A DNA stretch of 64,000 bases from Kutzneria kofuensis (GCF_014203355.1 NZ_JACHIR010000001.1:5210038-5274037), one strand, 5' to 3'; counted from the first letter of the stretch, positions 34,566 through 43,616 are shown. The notes: generated by a model not told the origin, from the sequence alone. Translations and numbers: made by a program.

Positions 34566-35506
34566 GGATCCTGCTGGCGCTGGCCCTGGTGCTCGGTCTC
34601 ACGGCGTGTGGCAGCGACACGTTCACCGTGCAGGCGGAGTTCGCCAACGTCGCCAACCTGGTGCCGAACGCTGAGGTGAAGATCGACGACGTCACGGTGG
34701 GCCGGGTCAGCGATGTGCGACTCGACGGCTGGCACGCCCGGCTGACGTTGGAGCTGGACGACGGCGTCCGGCTGCCGGCCAACGCCACCGCCAAGATCGG
34801 CCAGAAGAGCCTGCTGGGGGCCGAATACGTCGAGCTGAACCGGCCGGCCGAGCCGCAGGGGCAGCTGCGCGGTGGCGATCTGATCCCGTTGGCGCGGACC
34901 GACCGGTACCCGGAGACCGAGGAGTTGCTGGCCGGGTTGTCGTTGTGGCTCAACGGCGGCGGCCTGCAGAACCTGCGGACGATCTACACCGAGGTGGACC
35001 AGGCTCTCGGCGGCCGCGAGCAGGTGACCCGGGACCTGGTGGACAAGCTCCGAACCTTCACCACCAGTCTCGACCAGCAGAAGGCCGCCATCGTCGCGAC
35101 CGTCGACGCGCTGGACCGGCTGAGCAAGCCCCTGGCCGCGCAACGGGACCAACTGGCGAACGCGATCGACCACGTCACACCCGGCGTCACGCTGCTCAAC
35201 CAGCAGCGCACCAACCTCACCGACGCCCTGACGGCGCTGACGTCGTTCTCGACGGTCGCCACCAGGGTCATCGACCACACGCAGGACGATCTCCAGGCCG
35301 ACCTCGACGACCTCAAGCCGATCCTGGCGAACCTCGTCGCCGCCGGCGACGCGTTGCCGAAGTCTCTCGACGTGGCGGGCACGCTGTTGTTTCCGCTGTC
35401 CACTTTCAAGAACAGCTTCCGCGGTGACTTCGTCAACGTGTACGCCACGATCGACCTGTCGTTGCAGGCGGCCGATCCGCTGCTCGCCCCGCTGGGCGGC
35501 CGTTGA
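34562..35506 (+). CDS. mceE: Mce lipoprotein MceE
   Basis: 314-residue Mce protein in the position of the LprK-type lipoprotein. The signal peptide ends with lipobox LTAC (Cys16), so it is lipid-anchored rather than helix-anchored. MlaD domain about 25-105 (NAEVKIDDVTVGRVSDV, KIGQKSLLGAEYVEL), then the helical tail. It shares one base with mceF (TGATG). Confidence 0.9.
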   Translation: MRILLALALVLGLTACGSDTFTVQAEFANVANLVPNAEVKIDDVTVGRVSDVRLDGWHARLTLELDDGVRLPANATAKIGQKSLLGAEYVELNRPAEPQGQLRGGDLIPLARTDRYPETEELLAGLSLWLNGGGLQNLRTIYTEVDQALGGREQVTRDLVDKLRTFTTSLDQQKAAIVATVDALDRLSKPLAAQRDQLANAIDHVTPGVTLLNQQRTNLTDALTALTSFSTVATRVIDHTQDDLQADLDDLKPILANLVAAGDALPKSLDVAGTLLFPLSTFKNSFRGDFVNVYATIDLSLQAADPLLAPLGGR

Positions 35507-36672
35507 TGTTCAACCGACTGGTCCGCATCCAGCTCGCCGCGTTCTCGGCGCTGACGGTCTTCGCCGTGTCGGTGGTCGCCGTGGACTACCTCGACGTCAC
35601 CGGTGGGAAGTACACCATCAGCGCGGACTTCGCGGACGCCTCGGGGCTGTATCAGGGCGCGGAGGTGACCTACCTCGGCGTGCGGGTCGGCAAGGTGACC
35701 TCGATGGACCTCGGCACCGACGCCGTGCGGGTTGCGATGTCGTTGGACGAACCCGTGCCGGCCGAACTGAAGGCCGAGATACACAGCACGTCCGCGATCG
35801 GTGAGCAGTACGTCGACCTGTCACCGGTCGGCGGCGAGGCCGGCAACGCCGTCGACGGAACCACGATCCCACTGGACCGCACCAAGCCGATGACGCCGAC
35901 CGATGCACTTCTGTCCAGTGTGGACGCCCTCGCGAAGGCGGTGCCGACCGATCGGCTCCGGACCGTGCTGACCGAAGTGACCGCGGCGTTCCAGGGATCC
36001 CACAACGACATCCGGCGGCTGCTCGACCAGGCGTCCCTGCTCGTGCACGACGCCACGGTCGACGTCGGTCCCACCACCAGCCTGATCACCAAGCTCGGGC
36101 CGTTCCTCGACACCCAACACGACCTCGACGGCCAGATCCGTTCGTACACAAGGGATCTGGCGTCGTTCACCGACCAGCTCCGGCTCAGTGACGACGACCT
36201 CCGCCGGCTCGTCGACACCGTGCCGACATTCGACGACCAGCTGCTGGGCCTGCAGGACCGGCTCAGGCCGACGTTGCCCGTGCTGCTGGGCAACATGATC
36301 GCCACCGGCCAGGTCGTCCGCACCTACCTCCCGGGCGTCGAGCAGTTCCTCTCCGTCTACCCGGCCACGGTCGCGATCATCCAGAACATGCTGCTGCGGC
36401 ACGGTGGCATCGCTGCCACGTTGCGGCTGAACATCAACGACCCACCGCCGTGCACCACCGGCTTCCTGCCCAACCCGCAGCGGCGGGATCCCAGCGACAC
36501 CAGGGACATCGCCGCGCCCGACAACCTGTACTGCAAGGTCGCGCCGGCCGATCCCCGGGTGGTGCGGGGCGCGCGGAACACGCCGTGCCTGAACGCGCCC
36601 GGTCGACGCGGCGCGAGCCCCGAGCAATGCCGAGAACAGGAGCCCACATGGCAGAAGTTGCTGGTGAAGTAG
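35506..36672 (+). CDS. mceF: Mce family protein MceF
   Basis: 388 residues, last MlaD subunit of the operon: anchor helix (about 6-27), MlaD domain (GAEVTYLGVRVGKVTSM, SAIGEQYVDL), helical domain and a Cys-containing C-terminus (CTTGFLPNPQRRDP, LYCKVAPADPRVVRGARN) usual for MceF. ATG 35506 overlaps the mceE stop by one base. Its 3' end overlaps the next gene by 25 bp. Confidence 0.9.
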   Translation: MFNRLVRIQLAAFSALTVFAVSVVAVDYLDVTGGKYTISADFADASGLYQGAEVTYLGVRVGKVTSMDLGTDAVRVAMSLDEPVPAELKAEIHSTSAIGEQYVDLSPVGGEAGNAVDGTTIPLDRTKPMTPTDALLSSVDALAKAVPTDRLRTVLTEVTAAFQGSHNDIRRLLDQASLLVHDATVDVGPTTSLITKLGPFLDTQHDLDGQIRSYTRDLASFTDQLRLSDDDLRRLVDTVPTFDDQLLGLQDRLRPTLPVLLGNMIATGQVVRTYLPGVEQFLSVYPATVAIIQNMLLRHGGIAATLRLNINDPPPCTTGFLPNPQRRDPSDTRDIAAPDNLYCKVAPADPRVVRGARNTPCLNAPGRRGASPEQCREQEPTWQKLLVK

Positions 36673-37157
36673 TGCCCTGGCGGCGGCGGGTCCTGCCGGC
36701 CGCGGCCATGGTGCTCGCGGCCGCGCTCGTCGTCGCCGCGTCGCTGTTGCTGCTCAGGCTGAACGACGCCAACGCCGACGAGGACAGCCGCCAGTCGGCG
36801 CTCCAGGTCGCCCGGCAGGTCGCCGTCGACCTGACCACCGTCACCAAGGACACCGCGCAGCAGGACGTCGACCGGCTGCTGGACGTGGCGACCGGCTCGT
36901 TCAAGGACCAGTTCGCCCGGCAGGCGGACGTGTTCCGCAAGGTCGTGCAGCAGGCTTCCGTCACCTCCAAGGGGACCGTCGCCGAGGCCGGCGTGAGCAG
37001 CGTCGACGGCGACACGGTCACCGTGCTGGCGGCGGTGTCCGCGACGGTGCAGAACGCGGACGCGCCGGACGGGGAACAGCGCCAGTACCGGATGAAGATG
37101 CAACTGCACCACGAGGGAGACCGCTGGCTGGTCTCGGATCTGGAGTTCGTGCCGTGA
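36648..37157 (+). CDS. Mce-associated membrane protein 1
   Basis: 169 residues with one membrane helix (about 14-38) and an NTF2/VirB8-like extracytoplasmic domain ending HHEGDRWLVSDLEFVP. Such Mas proteins follow mce genes in actinobacteria and are thought to stabilise the complex. ATG 36648 has AGGAG 5 nt upstream and lies inside mceF; its stop overlaps the next gene by GTGA. Confidence 0.85.
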   Translation: MAEVAGEVVPWRRRVLPAAAMVLAAALVVAASLLLLRLNDANADEDSRQSALQVARQVAVDLTTVTKDTAQQDVDRLLDVATGSFKDQFARQADVFRKVVQQASVTSKGTVAEAGVSSVDGDTVTVLAAVSATVQNADAPDGEQRQYRMKMQLHHEGDRWLVSDLEFVP

Positions 37158-37642
37158 GATTCGTGCAGTGTCGTTTTTTCAGGGGGATTGCCGCGGCTGC
37201 GGTCCTCGGCCTGGGCGCCGCCGTCTTCCTGCTGTACCAGCGGGTCGAGCAGGCGTCCGAAGTGGACGCCGCCCGGCAGTCGGCCGTCGACGCGGCGCGG
37301 ACCCGGCTGCCGCAGCTGCTCTCGTACGACTTCCACACCCTGGACCGGGACCTCGCCGGTGCGCGGTCCGGCACCACCGGAACCTTCCGGGACCAGTTCG
37401 CCGAGCTGGCCACCAAGGTCGTCGCCCCGGCCGCGCAACAGCAGCAGATCGTCACCAGGACCACGGTCGCCGGCACCTCGGTGGTCAGCGCCGAGACGGA
37501 TCGTGTTGTGCTGCTGGTGTTCCTCGACCAGGTCACGCAGACCAAGGCCGACCCGTCGGCACGGATCGACGGCGCCCGCGTGCGGGCTACCCTGCAGCGA
37601 CAGGACGGTCAATGGCTGGTTTCCGAGCTGACGCCCGTGTAA
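37154..37642 (+). CDS. Mce-associated membrane protein 2
   Basis: 162-residue paralogue of the preceding protein: one membrane helix (about 11-31) and the same C-terminal pattern (RQDGQWLVSELTPV). GTG 37154 overlaps its partner by 4 bp. It closes the operon; the end overlaps the convergent exporter gene by 56 bp. Confidence 0.85.
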   Translation: MRFVQCRFFRGIAAAAVLGLGAAVFLLYQRVEQASEVDAARQSAVDAARTRLPQLLSYDFHTLDRDLAGARSGTTGTFRDQFAELATKVVAPAAQQQQIVTRTTVAGTSVVSAETDRVVLLVFLDQVTQTKADPSARIDGARVRATLQRQDGQWLVSELTPV

Positions 37643-38774
37643 GCAGCAGAAAGGCCAGCACGGCGGCGACCGCGACCGCGGTCATCACGACGCCCATCGA
37701 CACCGCCGTGCTGGCCAGCGGCGCGGCCACGCCGCCGACGAGGAACTGCGCGGTGCCGAGCACCGCCGAGGCGTTGCCGGCCTTGTCCGGATGATCGTTC
37801 ATCGCCAGCGCCGTGGCGTTCGGGAACACCACGCCGACGCTCGCCGCCAGCACGAACAGCGACGGCAGCACGCCGGGCAGCCCGAGACCGGTGAGCACCG
37901 ACAGCAGCAACGCGACCGCGCCGAGCACCGTGCCGCCGAGGCCGGTGGCCAGCAGCGGACGCGGCGCGAACCGTCCCAGTAGCCAGCCGTTGAGCTGGCT
38001 GGCTCCCATGATCGCCAGGGAGTTCACGCCGAACACCAGGCTGAACAGCGGCGCGGACAGGCCGTAGGTGTCCTGGAGCACGAAGGACGAGCCCGAGATG
38101 TAGGCGAACAGCGCGGCAAACGACAGTGCGCACGACAGGGCGTAGCCGATGAAGACGCGGTCGACCAGGAGGGAGCCGATCGACAGGCTGCCCTTGTGGC
38201 GGCGTTCGCGCGGCAACGACTCCGCGAGCGTCAGCGTGGTGAGCACCAGCAGGAGCAGCCCGATCGCCGACAGGACGACAAAAACGCCGCGCCAGGTCGT
38301 CCAGTGCAGCACCACCGCGCCGAGCGCCGGCGCGACCACCGGGCCGAGGCTGTTCACCAGCATCAGCAGCGAGAAGAACTTCGCCAGCTCGCGACCCTCG
38401 AACAGGTCGCGCGCCACGGCCCGGGAGATCACGATGCCGGCCGCGCCGCCCATGCCCTGCACCAGCCGCAAGATCGTCAACGTGATGGCCGACGGCGCGA
38501 CGATGCACGCCGCCGACGCGACGAGGTAGATCGCCAGCCCGACGAGCAGCGGCCCGCGCCGGCCCAGCCGGTCCGACAGCGGGCCGGCGATCAGCTGGCC
38601 GACCGCCAGGCCGATGGTGCACGCGGTCAGCGTCAGCTGGATGTCCGACGGCGCCGCCGTCAGCTCGCGCGCCATCGCCGGAAAGGCCGGCAGGTACATG
38701 TCGATGGACAGCGGCGCGAACGCCGACAGGCTGCCCAGCACGACCGCCAACCAGGCCGTTTTCGCCTTCGTCAC
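37587..38774 (-). CDS. Bcr/CflA-type MFS drug exporter
   Basis: 395 residues, twelve membrane helices, Bcr/CflA family of proton-driven exporters. Diagnostic segments: FAPLSIDMYLPAFP in helix 1, GPLSDRLGRRGPLL (MFS loop 2-3) and RLVQGMGGAAGIVISRAVARDLF. GTG 38774 lies 8 nt after TATCCT (near-leaderless). It is divergent from the GNAT gene. Substrate unknown; chloramphenicol or bicyclomycin resistance are family examples only. Confidence 0.88.
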   Translation of the reverse strand: MTKAKTAWLAVVLGSLSAFAPLSIDMYLPAFPAMARELTAAPSDIQLTLTACTIGLAVGQLIAGPLSDRLGRRGPLLVGLAIYLVASAACIVAPSAITLTILRLVQGMGGAAGIVISRAVARDLFEGRELAKFFSLLMLVNSLGPVVAPALGAVVLHWTTWRGVFVVLSAIGLLLLVLTTLTLAESLPRERRHKGSLSIGSLLVDRVFIGYALSCALSFAALFAYISGSSFVLQDTYGLSAPLFSLVFGVNSLAIMGASQLNGWLLGRFAPRPLLATGLGGTVLGAVALLLSVLTGLGLPGVLPSLFVLAASVGVVFPNATALAMNDHPDKAGNASAVLGTAQFLVGGVAAPLASTAVSMGVVMTAVAVAAVLAFLLLTRASARKPAIDRPVAAG

Positions 38775-38817
38775 AATTCGGCAGGATACGTCCCCCGAAT
38801 GGGGTAGCGTCCGATCC

Positions 38818-39306
38818 ATGATGGCCGTCACGTCGATGCTGCCCGCCCACGCGGACGCCGTGCTGGACATCTACCAGCTGGGCATCGACACAGGCCAGGC
38901 CACCTTCGCCAGGTCCGCGCCGAGCTGGTCGGAGTTCGACTCCGGGCACCTGCCGGGGCACCGTTTCGTCGCGGTGGACGGGGACCGCGTGCTCGGCTGG
39001 ATCGCCTGCGCGCCGACGTCCAAGCGCGCGGTGTACGCGGGGGTCGTGGAGGAGAGCGTCTACGTCCATCCGGACGCCCACGGGCGCGGGGTCGGGCGGG
39101 CGCTGCTGAACAGCGTGATCGCCAGCACCGAGGCCGCCGGCATCTGGACGCTGCGGGCCGGCATCTTCCCGGAGAACACCGCCAGCCTCGGCCTGCACGA
39201 GAAGCTCGGCTTCCGGGTGGTCGGCGTCCTGGAACGGGTCGGCCGCTTCCACGACGGGCGGTGGCGCGACGTCGTGCTGCTGGAGCGGCGCAGCGCGGTC
39301 GTCTGA
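38818..39306 (+). CDS. Phosphinothricin-type GNAT acetyltransferase
   Basis: 162 residues of the PAT/Bar-like GNAT group: IYQLGIDTGQATF, SVYVHPDAHGRGVGRALL (acetyl-CoA loop), HEKLGFRVVGVLERVGRFHDGRWRDVVLLER. Likely N-acetylates an amino acid or analogue. ATG 38818 follows TAGCGT by about 8 nt (leaderless). ATG 38821 is an equally possible start. Confidence 0.85.
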   Translation: MMAVTSMLPAHADAVLDIYQLGIDTGQATFARSAPSWSEFDSGHLPGHRFVAVDGDRVLGWIACAPTSKRAVYAGVVEESVYVHPDAHGRGVGRALLNSVIASTEAAGIWTLRAGIFPENTASLGLHEKLGFRVVGVLERVGRFHDGRWRDVVLLERRSAVV

Positions 39307-39321
39307 CCGTCCGATGTGGAT

Positions 39322-39350
39322 TGTCGTGCCGCGGGCATGACATCTGTCGT
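39322..39350 (+). promoter_or_regulatory. TGTCGT half-site cluster
   Basis: TGTCGT at 39322-39327 and the near-palindrome ATGACA-TC-TGTCGT (39337-39350), 37 nt upstream of the TIM-barrel gene. The TGACAnnTGTC layout fits NarL/LuxR-type response regulators; the regulator is not identified. Confidence 0.4.
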
Positions 39351-39386
39351 GGGTGCCGGGTGGTCGGCGGTGCCAGACTCGGCGCC

Positions 39387-40367
39387 ATGCGAGCCAAGGG
39401 GATCAACTACGACACGGGATTCACGCCGGGCGGCAAGCAGAGCCGTCCCGTGTTCGACCCGGAGCAGGTGCGTCGCGAGCTGCGGCTGATCGCCGACGAA
39501 CTGCACTGCACGGCCGTCCGGATCAGCGGCGCGGACCCGGCGCGGATCGCCGTGGCGGCGGAGTTCGCGGCCGAGGCGGGGCTGGAGGTGTGGTTCGCGC
39601 CGTTCCCGTGCGACCTGACGACGGCGGAGATGCTGGCGCTGTTCCTGGACTGCGCCGAGCGGGCCGAGGCGTTGCGTGCCGGCGGGGCCGAGGTGGTGCT
39701 GGTCCTCGGTTGCGAGATGAGCCTGTTCGCCAAGGGTTTCCTGCCCGGCGACGACGTGTACGCGCGCATCGAGGCCATCATGAGCGGCAACCCGGAGATA
39801 TACGCCGCCTTCGCGAGCGCGCCGGCCGAGATCACGGCGTTCCTGACCACGACGGTGGCCGAGGTGCGGGAGCGGTTCGGCGGCAAGATCACCTACGCGG
39901 CCGGGCCGTGGGAGGAGATCGACTGGACGCCGTTCGACATCGTGTCCGTGGATGCCTACCGGGACAAGGACAACGCCGCCACCTACCGTGACCAGCTCGC
40001 CTCGCTGTCCCGGCACGGCAAGCCGGTCGTGGCCACCGAGTTCGGCTGCTGCACGTACGTCGGGGCAAGCGAGCGCGGCGGCACCGGCTGGATGATCGTC
40101 GATGACAAGGCCGACCCGCCGCGGCTCGACGGCGACTACGTGCGTGACGAGCAGGAGCAGGTGCGCTACCTGCGGGACCTGCTGCCGATCTTCGAGGAAC
40201 TGGGGCTGGACGGGGCCTTCTGGTTCACCTTCGCCTCGTACAACGCGCCGCACGTCGCCGATCCGCGGTACGACCTGGACATGGCCGGGTACGGAGTGGT
40301 GAAGCTGACCGACGAGGGGCTGGTGCCCAAGGCCGTGTTCGGCGCGCTGGCCGAGGCGTACCGCTGA
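39387..40367 (+). CDS. TIM-barrel glycosidase-like protein
   Basis: 326 residues starting RAKGINYDTGFTPGG, a family common in actinobacteria and sometimes labelled abortive infection protein without functional proof. The layout (AVRISGADPARI, VSVDAYRDKDN, VVATEFGCCTYVG, GAFWFTFASYN) is that of a glycoside-hydrolase TIM barrel; the Glu in ATEFG is a candidate nucleophile. No signal peptide, so cytoplasmic. ATG 39387 follows CAGACT closely (leaderless). Substrate unknown. Confidence 0.65.
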   Translation: MRAKGINYDTGFTPGGKQSRPVFDPEQVRRELRLIADELHCTAVRISGADPARIAVAAEFAAEAGLEVWFAPFPCDLTTAEMLALFLDCAERAEALRAGGAEVVLVLGCEMSLFAKGFLPGDDVYARIEAIMSGNPEIYAAFASAPAEITAFLTTTVAEVRERFGGKITYAAGPWEEIDWTPFDIVSVDAYRDKDNAATYRDQLASLSRHGKPVVATEFGCCTYVGASERGGTGWMIVDDKADPPRLDGDYVRDEQEQVRYLRDLLPIFEELGLDGAFWFTFASYNAPHVADPRYDLDMAGYGVVKLTDEGLVPKAVFGALAEAYR

Positions 40368-40411
40368 ATCCTTCGGCCGGCGCCGAAGTGTTGCGGCACT
40401 ACGGTTTCCGT

Positions 40412-40999
40412 ATGGATCTGGAACTGCCTGTGCCGCAGCCCGCGCCGACCGTCGCCTGGCTGCGGGCGATGGTCGCCCGGTTCAGCTCCGGCTCCGACCA
40501 CCAGCGCCGCCGGGCCCTCGCCGTCGCCGAACTCGCCAAGATCGACCCGGCCGAGCTGCGGCAGCTGGCCGCGGAGACCACGTGCAGCGGGGCGGAGGTT
40601 CTGGCGCGGGCCATGGGGGTCGAGGTCGGTGCCGCCGTGGCCGAGGCCGCCCGTGCCTACCACCCGCACACCATCGCCGACGAGGCCGCCGACCGTGCTG
40701 TGGCCCGCCTGGTCGACGCCTTCGGCGGCGTCACCGACGAGTTGACCGCCGCGCGGATCAGCCTGCTGGTGCAGAGCTGTGACGCCACTGCCGCTCTCGT
40801 TGCCAACGCCCGCAACTATTCCAGTGTCGAGGAGACGTTGCTGGTCGATCCACCCCTTCGCTCGACCCGCCGCGTCCGTGACGGCGAAGTCGTCATGGTC
40901 AGTCTCGACGGGCATCCTTTCGGGGCCGGCACGCACGAATGCCCCGGCCGGGAGCACGCGATCGCGCTGGCCGAGGGCATTCTGGCGCGCGCCGAATAG
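40412..40999 (+). CDS. Mini cytochrome-P450-like protein
   Basis: 195 residues that look like only the C-terminal half of a P450. LLVQSCDATAALVANA (Asp124) resembles the I-helix; VEETLLVDPPLRSTRR resembles the K-helix region but the ExxR Arg is Leu144; HPFGAGTHECPGREHA is a heme-loop-like motif with Cys177. The usual N-terminal 200 residues are replaced by a short helical region. ATG 40412 is 6 nt after TACGGT (leaderless). It could bind heme without classical monooxygenase activity. It is not a fresh truncation: the frame is intact and has its own promoter. Confidence 0.7.
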   Translation: MDLELPVPQPAPTVAWLRAMVARFSSGSDHQRRRALAVAELAKIDPAELRQLAAETTCSGAEVLARAMGVEVGAAVAEAARAYHPHTIADEAADRAVARLVDAFGGVTDELTAARISLLVQSCDATAALVANARNYSSVEETLLVDPPLRSTRRVRDGEVVMVSLDGHPFGAGTHECPGREHAIALAEGILARAE

Positions 41000-41011
41000 C
41001 AGCAGCGCCGG

Positions 41012-41881
41012 TTACTTCTTGCCCAGCAGCGTGCCGACGTCACCCAGCAACCCTCCCACCACAGCGTCGAGCACGTTCGGCGGCGTGGTCGTCGTGGTCG
41101 TGGGCGGCGGCGTGCTGGTTGTCGGTGTGCCGGGCGGAGGGGCGGACGTTGTGGTGGTCGGGGGTGGGGTTGCGGTGGCGGCGGTCGCCGGGACGGCGGG
41201 AATGCTGGTCACACCGCCGGAGTAGGTGGTGATCCACTGGAACACCTCGGCCAGGTAGGCGCCGTCGTGGTTGTAGCTGAGGACGGCGTTCACGAGGTCG
41301 CCGTTCAGCGACAGGTCACGGCCGTCGGCGCAGAGGTAGTCGGCGGCGGAAGCGGTGGCGTCCCAGACGTTCTGGGGATCGGCGGCGCCGTCGTGGTTCT
41401 CGTCGACGCCCCACTTGGCCCACGTGGAGGGCAGGAACTGCATGGGGCCGACGGCGTGGTCGCCGTCGGAGAGCTCGGGGCCGAAGATGGGCTCGGTGAC
41501 GGTGCCGCGGTCGTCGACCTGGCCGCCGCGGGCGTGGTTGGACTCGACCTTGCCGATGCCGGCGAGCACCTGCCACCGCAGGTGACACGAGGGGACGCGG
41601 CCGGCGGCGTGCTGGTAGGCGGCCAGCAGCACGGCGGGGATGCGGTTGTCGGTGACGGTCGCGACGGTCTTGAACGGGACGACGTGATCCGGCCGGACCA
41701 CCTGCACGTCGGGCCGCTTGTGCGGGGCGGCGGGGGAACCGCCGGGCGGCACAACGTGATCGGGCACGGTCGAAGTGGCCGGCTGGGCTTCGACCACGGC
41801 GGGCGGGGTCGTGCTGGCCACGCAGGTGACGGCCAGCACTCCGGCGAGCGCGACCAGACCGGTCGAGGCACGGCGGGACAA
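41012..41881 (-). CDS. Secreted lytic transglycosylase
   Basis: 289-residue exported protein with a soluble lytic transglycosylase domain (about 85-205): catalytic Glu in GKVESNH, then GPMQFLPSTWAKWG and a calcium-like DENHDGAADP. These enzymes cleave peptidoglycan glycan chains. N-terminal signal helix about 8-25; C-terminal tail is Thr/Pro-rich (about 225-270), then a short hydrophobic end. TTG 41881 has GGAG 6 nt upstream; TTG 41893 lacks one. It lies 76 bp after two tiny exported-peptide genes on the same strand and may be the last gene of the operon starting at 47.5 kb. Confidence 0.82.
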   Translation of the reverse strand: MSRRASTGLVALAGVLAVTCVASTTPPAVVEAQPATSTVPDHVVPPGGSPAAPHKRPDVQVVRPDHVVPFKTVATVTDNRIPAVLLAAYQHAAGRVPSCHLRWQVLAGIGKVESNHARGGQVDDRGTVTEPIFGPELSDGDHAVGPMQFLPSTWAKWGVDENHDGAADPQNVWDATASAADYLCADGRDLSLNGDLVNAVLSYNHDGAYLAEVFQWITTYSGGVTSIPAVPATAATATPPPTTTTSAPPPGTPTTSTPPPTTTTTTPPNVLDAVVGGLLGDVGTLLGKK

Positions 41882-41957
41882 GGGGGACTCCAATCAGGGG
41901 AGGAGAGGACCGTGGCCCGGCGGGACGACGGGCCGGGCCACGGTGGGTCGACACAAC

Positions 41958-42158
41958 TCAGAACAGGCGGCCGACCGCCTGCGAGACGGACTGCAGGGCG
42001 CCGAGCACCGGCACGCCCAGCGGGTCGAACGTCCAGATGTTGTTGAGGGAGCTGGTGTCGGGCTTGTCCACCACGGTCACGCCGTCGGCGAGGGCGGGGG
42101 AGGCGGCGCCGATGAGGGCGGCGGTCACCAGGGTGGTGGTGACGAGGGTCCTGCGCAT
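41958..42158 (-). CDS. Tiny exported peptide 2
   Basis: 66 residues: signal peptide about 1-24 (ending ALA), mature part of about 42 residues ending VPVLGALQSVSQAVGRLF, an amphipathic helix. No Cys. ATG 42158 has AAGGA 8 nt upstream. It begins 17 bp after the preceding tiny gene and has similar design, so the two probably share a role at the cell surface. No family recognised. Confidence 0.65.
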   Translation of the reverse strand: MRRTLVTTTLVTAALIGAASPALADGVTVVDKPDTSSLNNIWTFDPLGVPVLGALQSVSQAVGRLF

Positions 42159-42175
42159 GACGGATTCCTTTCGGT

Positions 42176-42373
42176 TCAGCCGCTGATGAGCTTCAGCAGG
42201 CCGTCGACGGGGGCGAGGGCGGTGGTCGGCAGCGGCACGGTGGGGCCGAGCAGGGAACCGACGTCCACGCCGGGCAGGGCCCAGACGGGGAGGGTGTCGG
42301 CGGCGGCCGAGCCGGCGCCGGCGGCGAGCAGGGCGGCGGTCAGCAGACCGACGGCAACAGCCTTGGACTTCAT
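42176..42373 (-). CDS. Tiny exported peptide 1
   Basis: 65 residues: signal peptide about 1-25 (ending AAA), mature part of about 40 residues (DTLPVWALPGVDVGSLLGP...) rich in Pro, Leu and Val and without Cys. ATG 42373 has AAGGAA 4-5 nt upstream and lies 10 bp after the YeeE/YedE stop, so it is co-transcribed with that permease. Chaplin-like length but not the chaplin motif. Function unknown. Confidence 0.68.
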   Translation of the reverse strand: MKSKAVAVGLLTAALLAAGAGSAAADTLPVWALPGVDVGSLLGPTVPLPTTALAPVDGLLKLISG

Positions 42374-42383
42374 GGAATTCCTT

Positions 42384-43616
42384 TCAGCAGACGGAATCGG
42401 TGGGCTTGGGATTGCCGAGACCGAACAGCGGGCGCAGCGGAACGCCGATGTAGGTGCCGGCGATGGCGGCGACGCCCCACAGCCAGCCGTGCAGGCTGAA
42501 GGAGGCGACGCCGGAGAAGTAGGCGCCGATGTTGCAGCCGCCGGCCATGCGGGCGCCGAAACCCATGAGCACGCCGCCGATGACGGCGCCGACGGCCATC
42601 TTCCACGGCACGGCGCGGTGCAGCACGAAGGCGCCGGCCAGCGCGGAGGCGATCAGGGCCCCGAGCATGATGCCGAAGTCCATCACCGAGACCCGGTCGG
42701 CCAGGACCGAGGCGTGCAGGGCGGCCGCGTTCTTCGGGACCGTCCAATAGGGAGTGCTGGAGATGTCGATCCCTATCCAACCAAGGAACTTCGCGCCCCA
42801 CAAGGCGAAGGCGGCGGTGATTCCCCATGGGCTGCCGGAGACGAACAGGGTCACGGCGTTCAGCACGGCGAGCAGGATCGCGCCCACCCACAGCGGCCAC
42901 GCGCCGCGCAGCACCCGCGTCCAGCCCCGGGCCACGGGGGCCGGCTCGATCGGCGGCGGGTTGCGACGCCGTTGCAGCAGAAGGGATCCGCCGGCGATGG
43001 CACCGATGATCAGGAACGAGAACAGGACGCCGCCGCCGTACCCGAGCGGGGTGTTGGCCAGCGACACGGTCGGGCCGAGCGACTGGAGGTAGGTGATCCA
43101 GTTGGCGGCGAAGGCGCTGCCGATCGAGCCGAGGACGAAACCGCCCAGGGTGTACAGGATGGCGGTCTGTCCGCTGCCGACCGCGAACAGCGTGCCGGAC
43201 GCGCAGGAACCGCCGATCTGCATGCCGATGCCGAAGATGAACGCGCCGAGCGCCACCCCGATGCTGGCCGGTAACACCATTGCCTTGGGGGCGCCGGACA
43301 GACCGATGCCGGACCGCAGGATCACCCCGAACAGCAGCACCGCCACGGCCAGCATCAGCATGTGCGCCCGGATCGCCGCGCCCTGGCCGACCGCGACGAT
43401 CTGCCGCCACGCCGAGGTGAACCCGAAGCGGGAGTGGAACAACACCAGGCCGAGCGCCAGCCCGACCACGTACAGCAGGGCCAGCTTCCAGCCCGCCGCG
43501 TGATAGACGGCGAAGCCGAGAACGGCGGCGAGCGCCGTGCCGACGACGATCACGCCGGATCTGGCCGACGGCGCCTCGACCGCCACCACGGGCAGTCTTT
43601 CGTTGGCGACAGACAT
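42384..43616 (-). CDS. YeeE/YedE-family sulfur-compound permease
   Basis: 410-residue membrane protein with two YeeE/YedE (DUF395) repeats, each carrying the conserved Cys motif: GGSCASGT in the first half and GGCNIGAY in the second. Family members import thiosulfate or other sulfane sulfur, passing it along these cysteines. ATG 43616 has AGGAGG 4 nt upstream. It is 91 bp downstream of the DUF6239-like gene and 10 bp upstream of a tiny exported peptide gene. Confidence 0.88.
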   Translation of the reverse strand: MSVANERLPVVAVEAPSARSGVIVVGTALAAVLGFAVYHAAGWKLALLYVVGLALGLVLFHSRFGFTSAWRQIVAVGQGAAIRAHMLMLAVAVLLFGVILRSGIGLSGAPKAMVLPASIGVALGAFIFGIGMQIGGSCASGTLFAVGSGQTAILYTLGGFVLGSIGSAFAANWITYLQSLGPTVSLANTPLGYGGGVLFSFLIIGAIAGGSLLLQRRRNPPPIEPAPVARGWTRVLRGAWPLWVGAILLAVLNAVTLFVSGSPWGITAAFALWGAKFLGWIGIDISSTPYWTVPKNAAALHASVLADRVSVMDFGIMLGALIASALAGAFVLHRAVPWKMAVGAVIGGVLMGFGARMAGGCNIGAYFSGVASFSLHGWLWGVAAIAGTYIGVPLRPLFGLGNPKPTDSVC

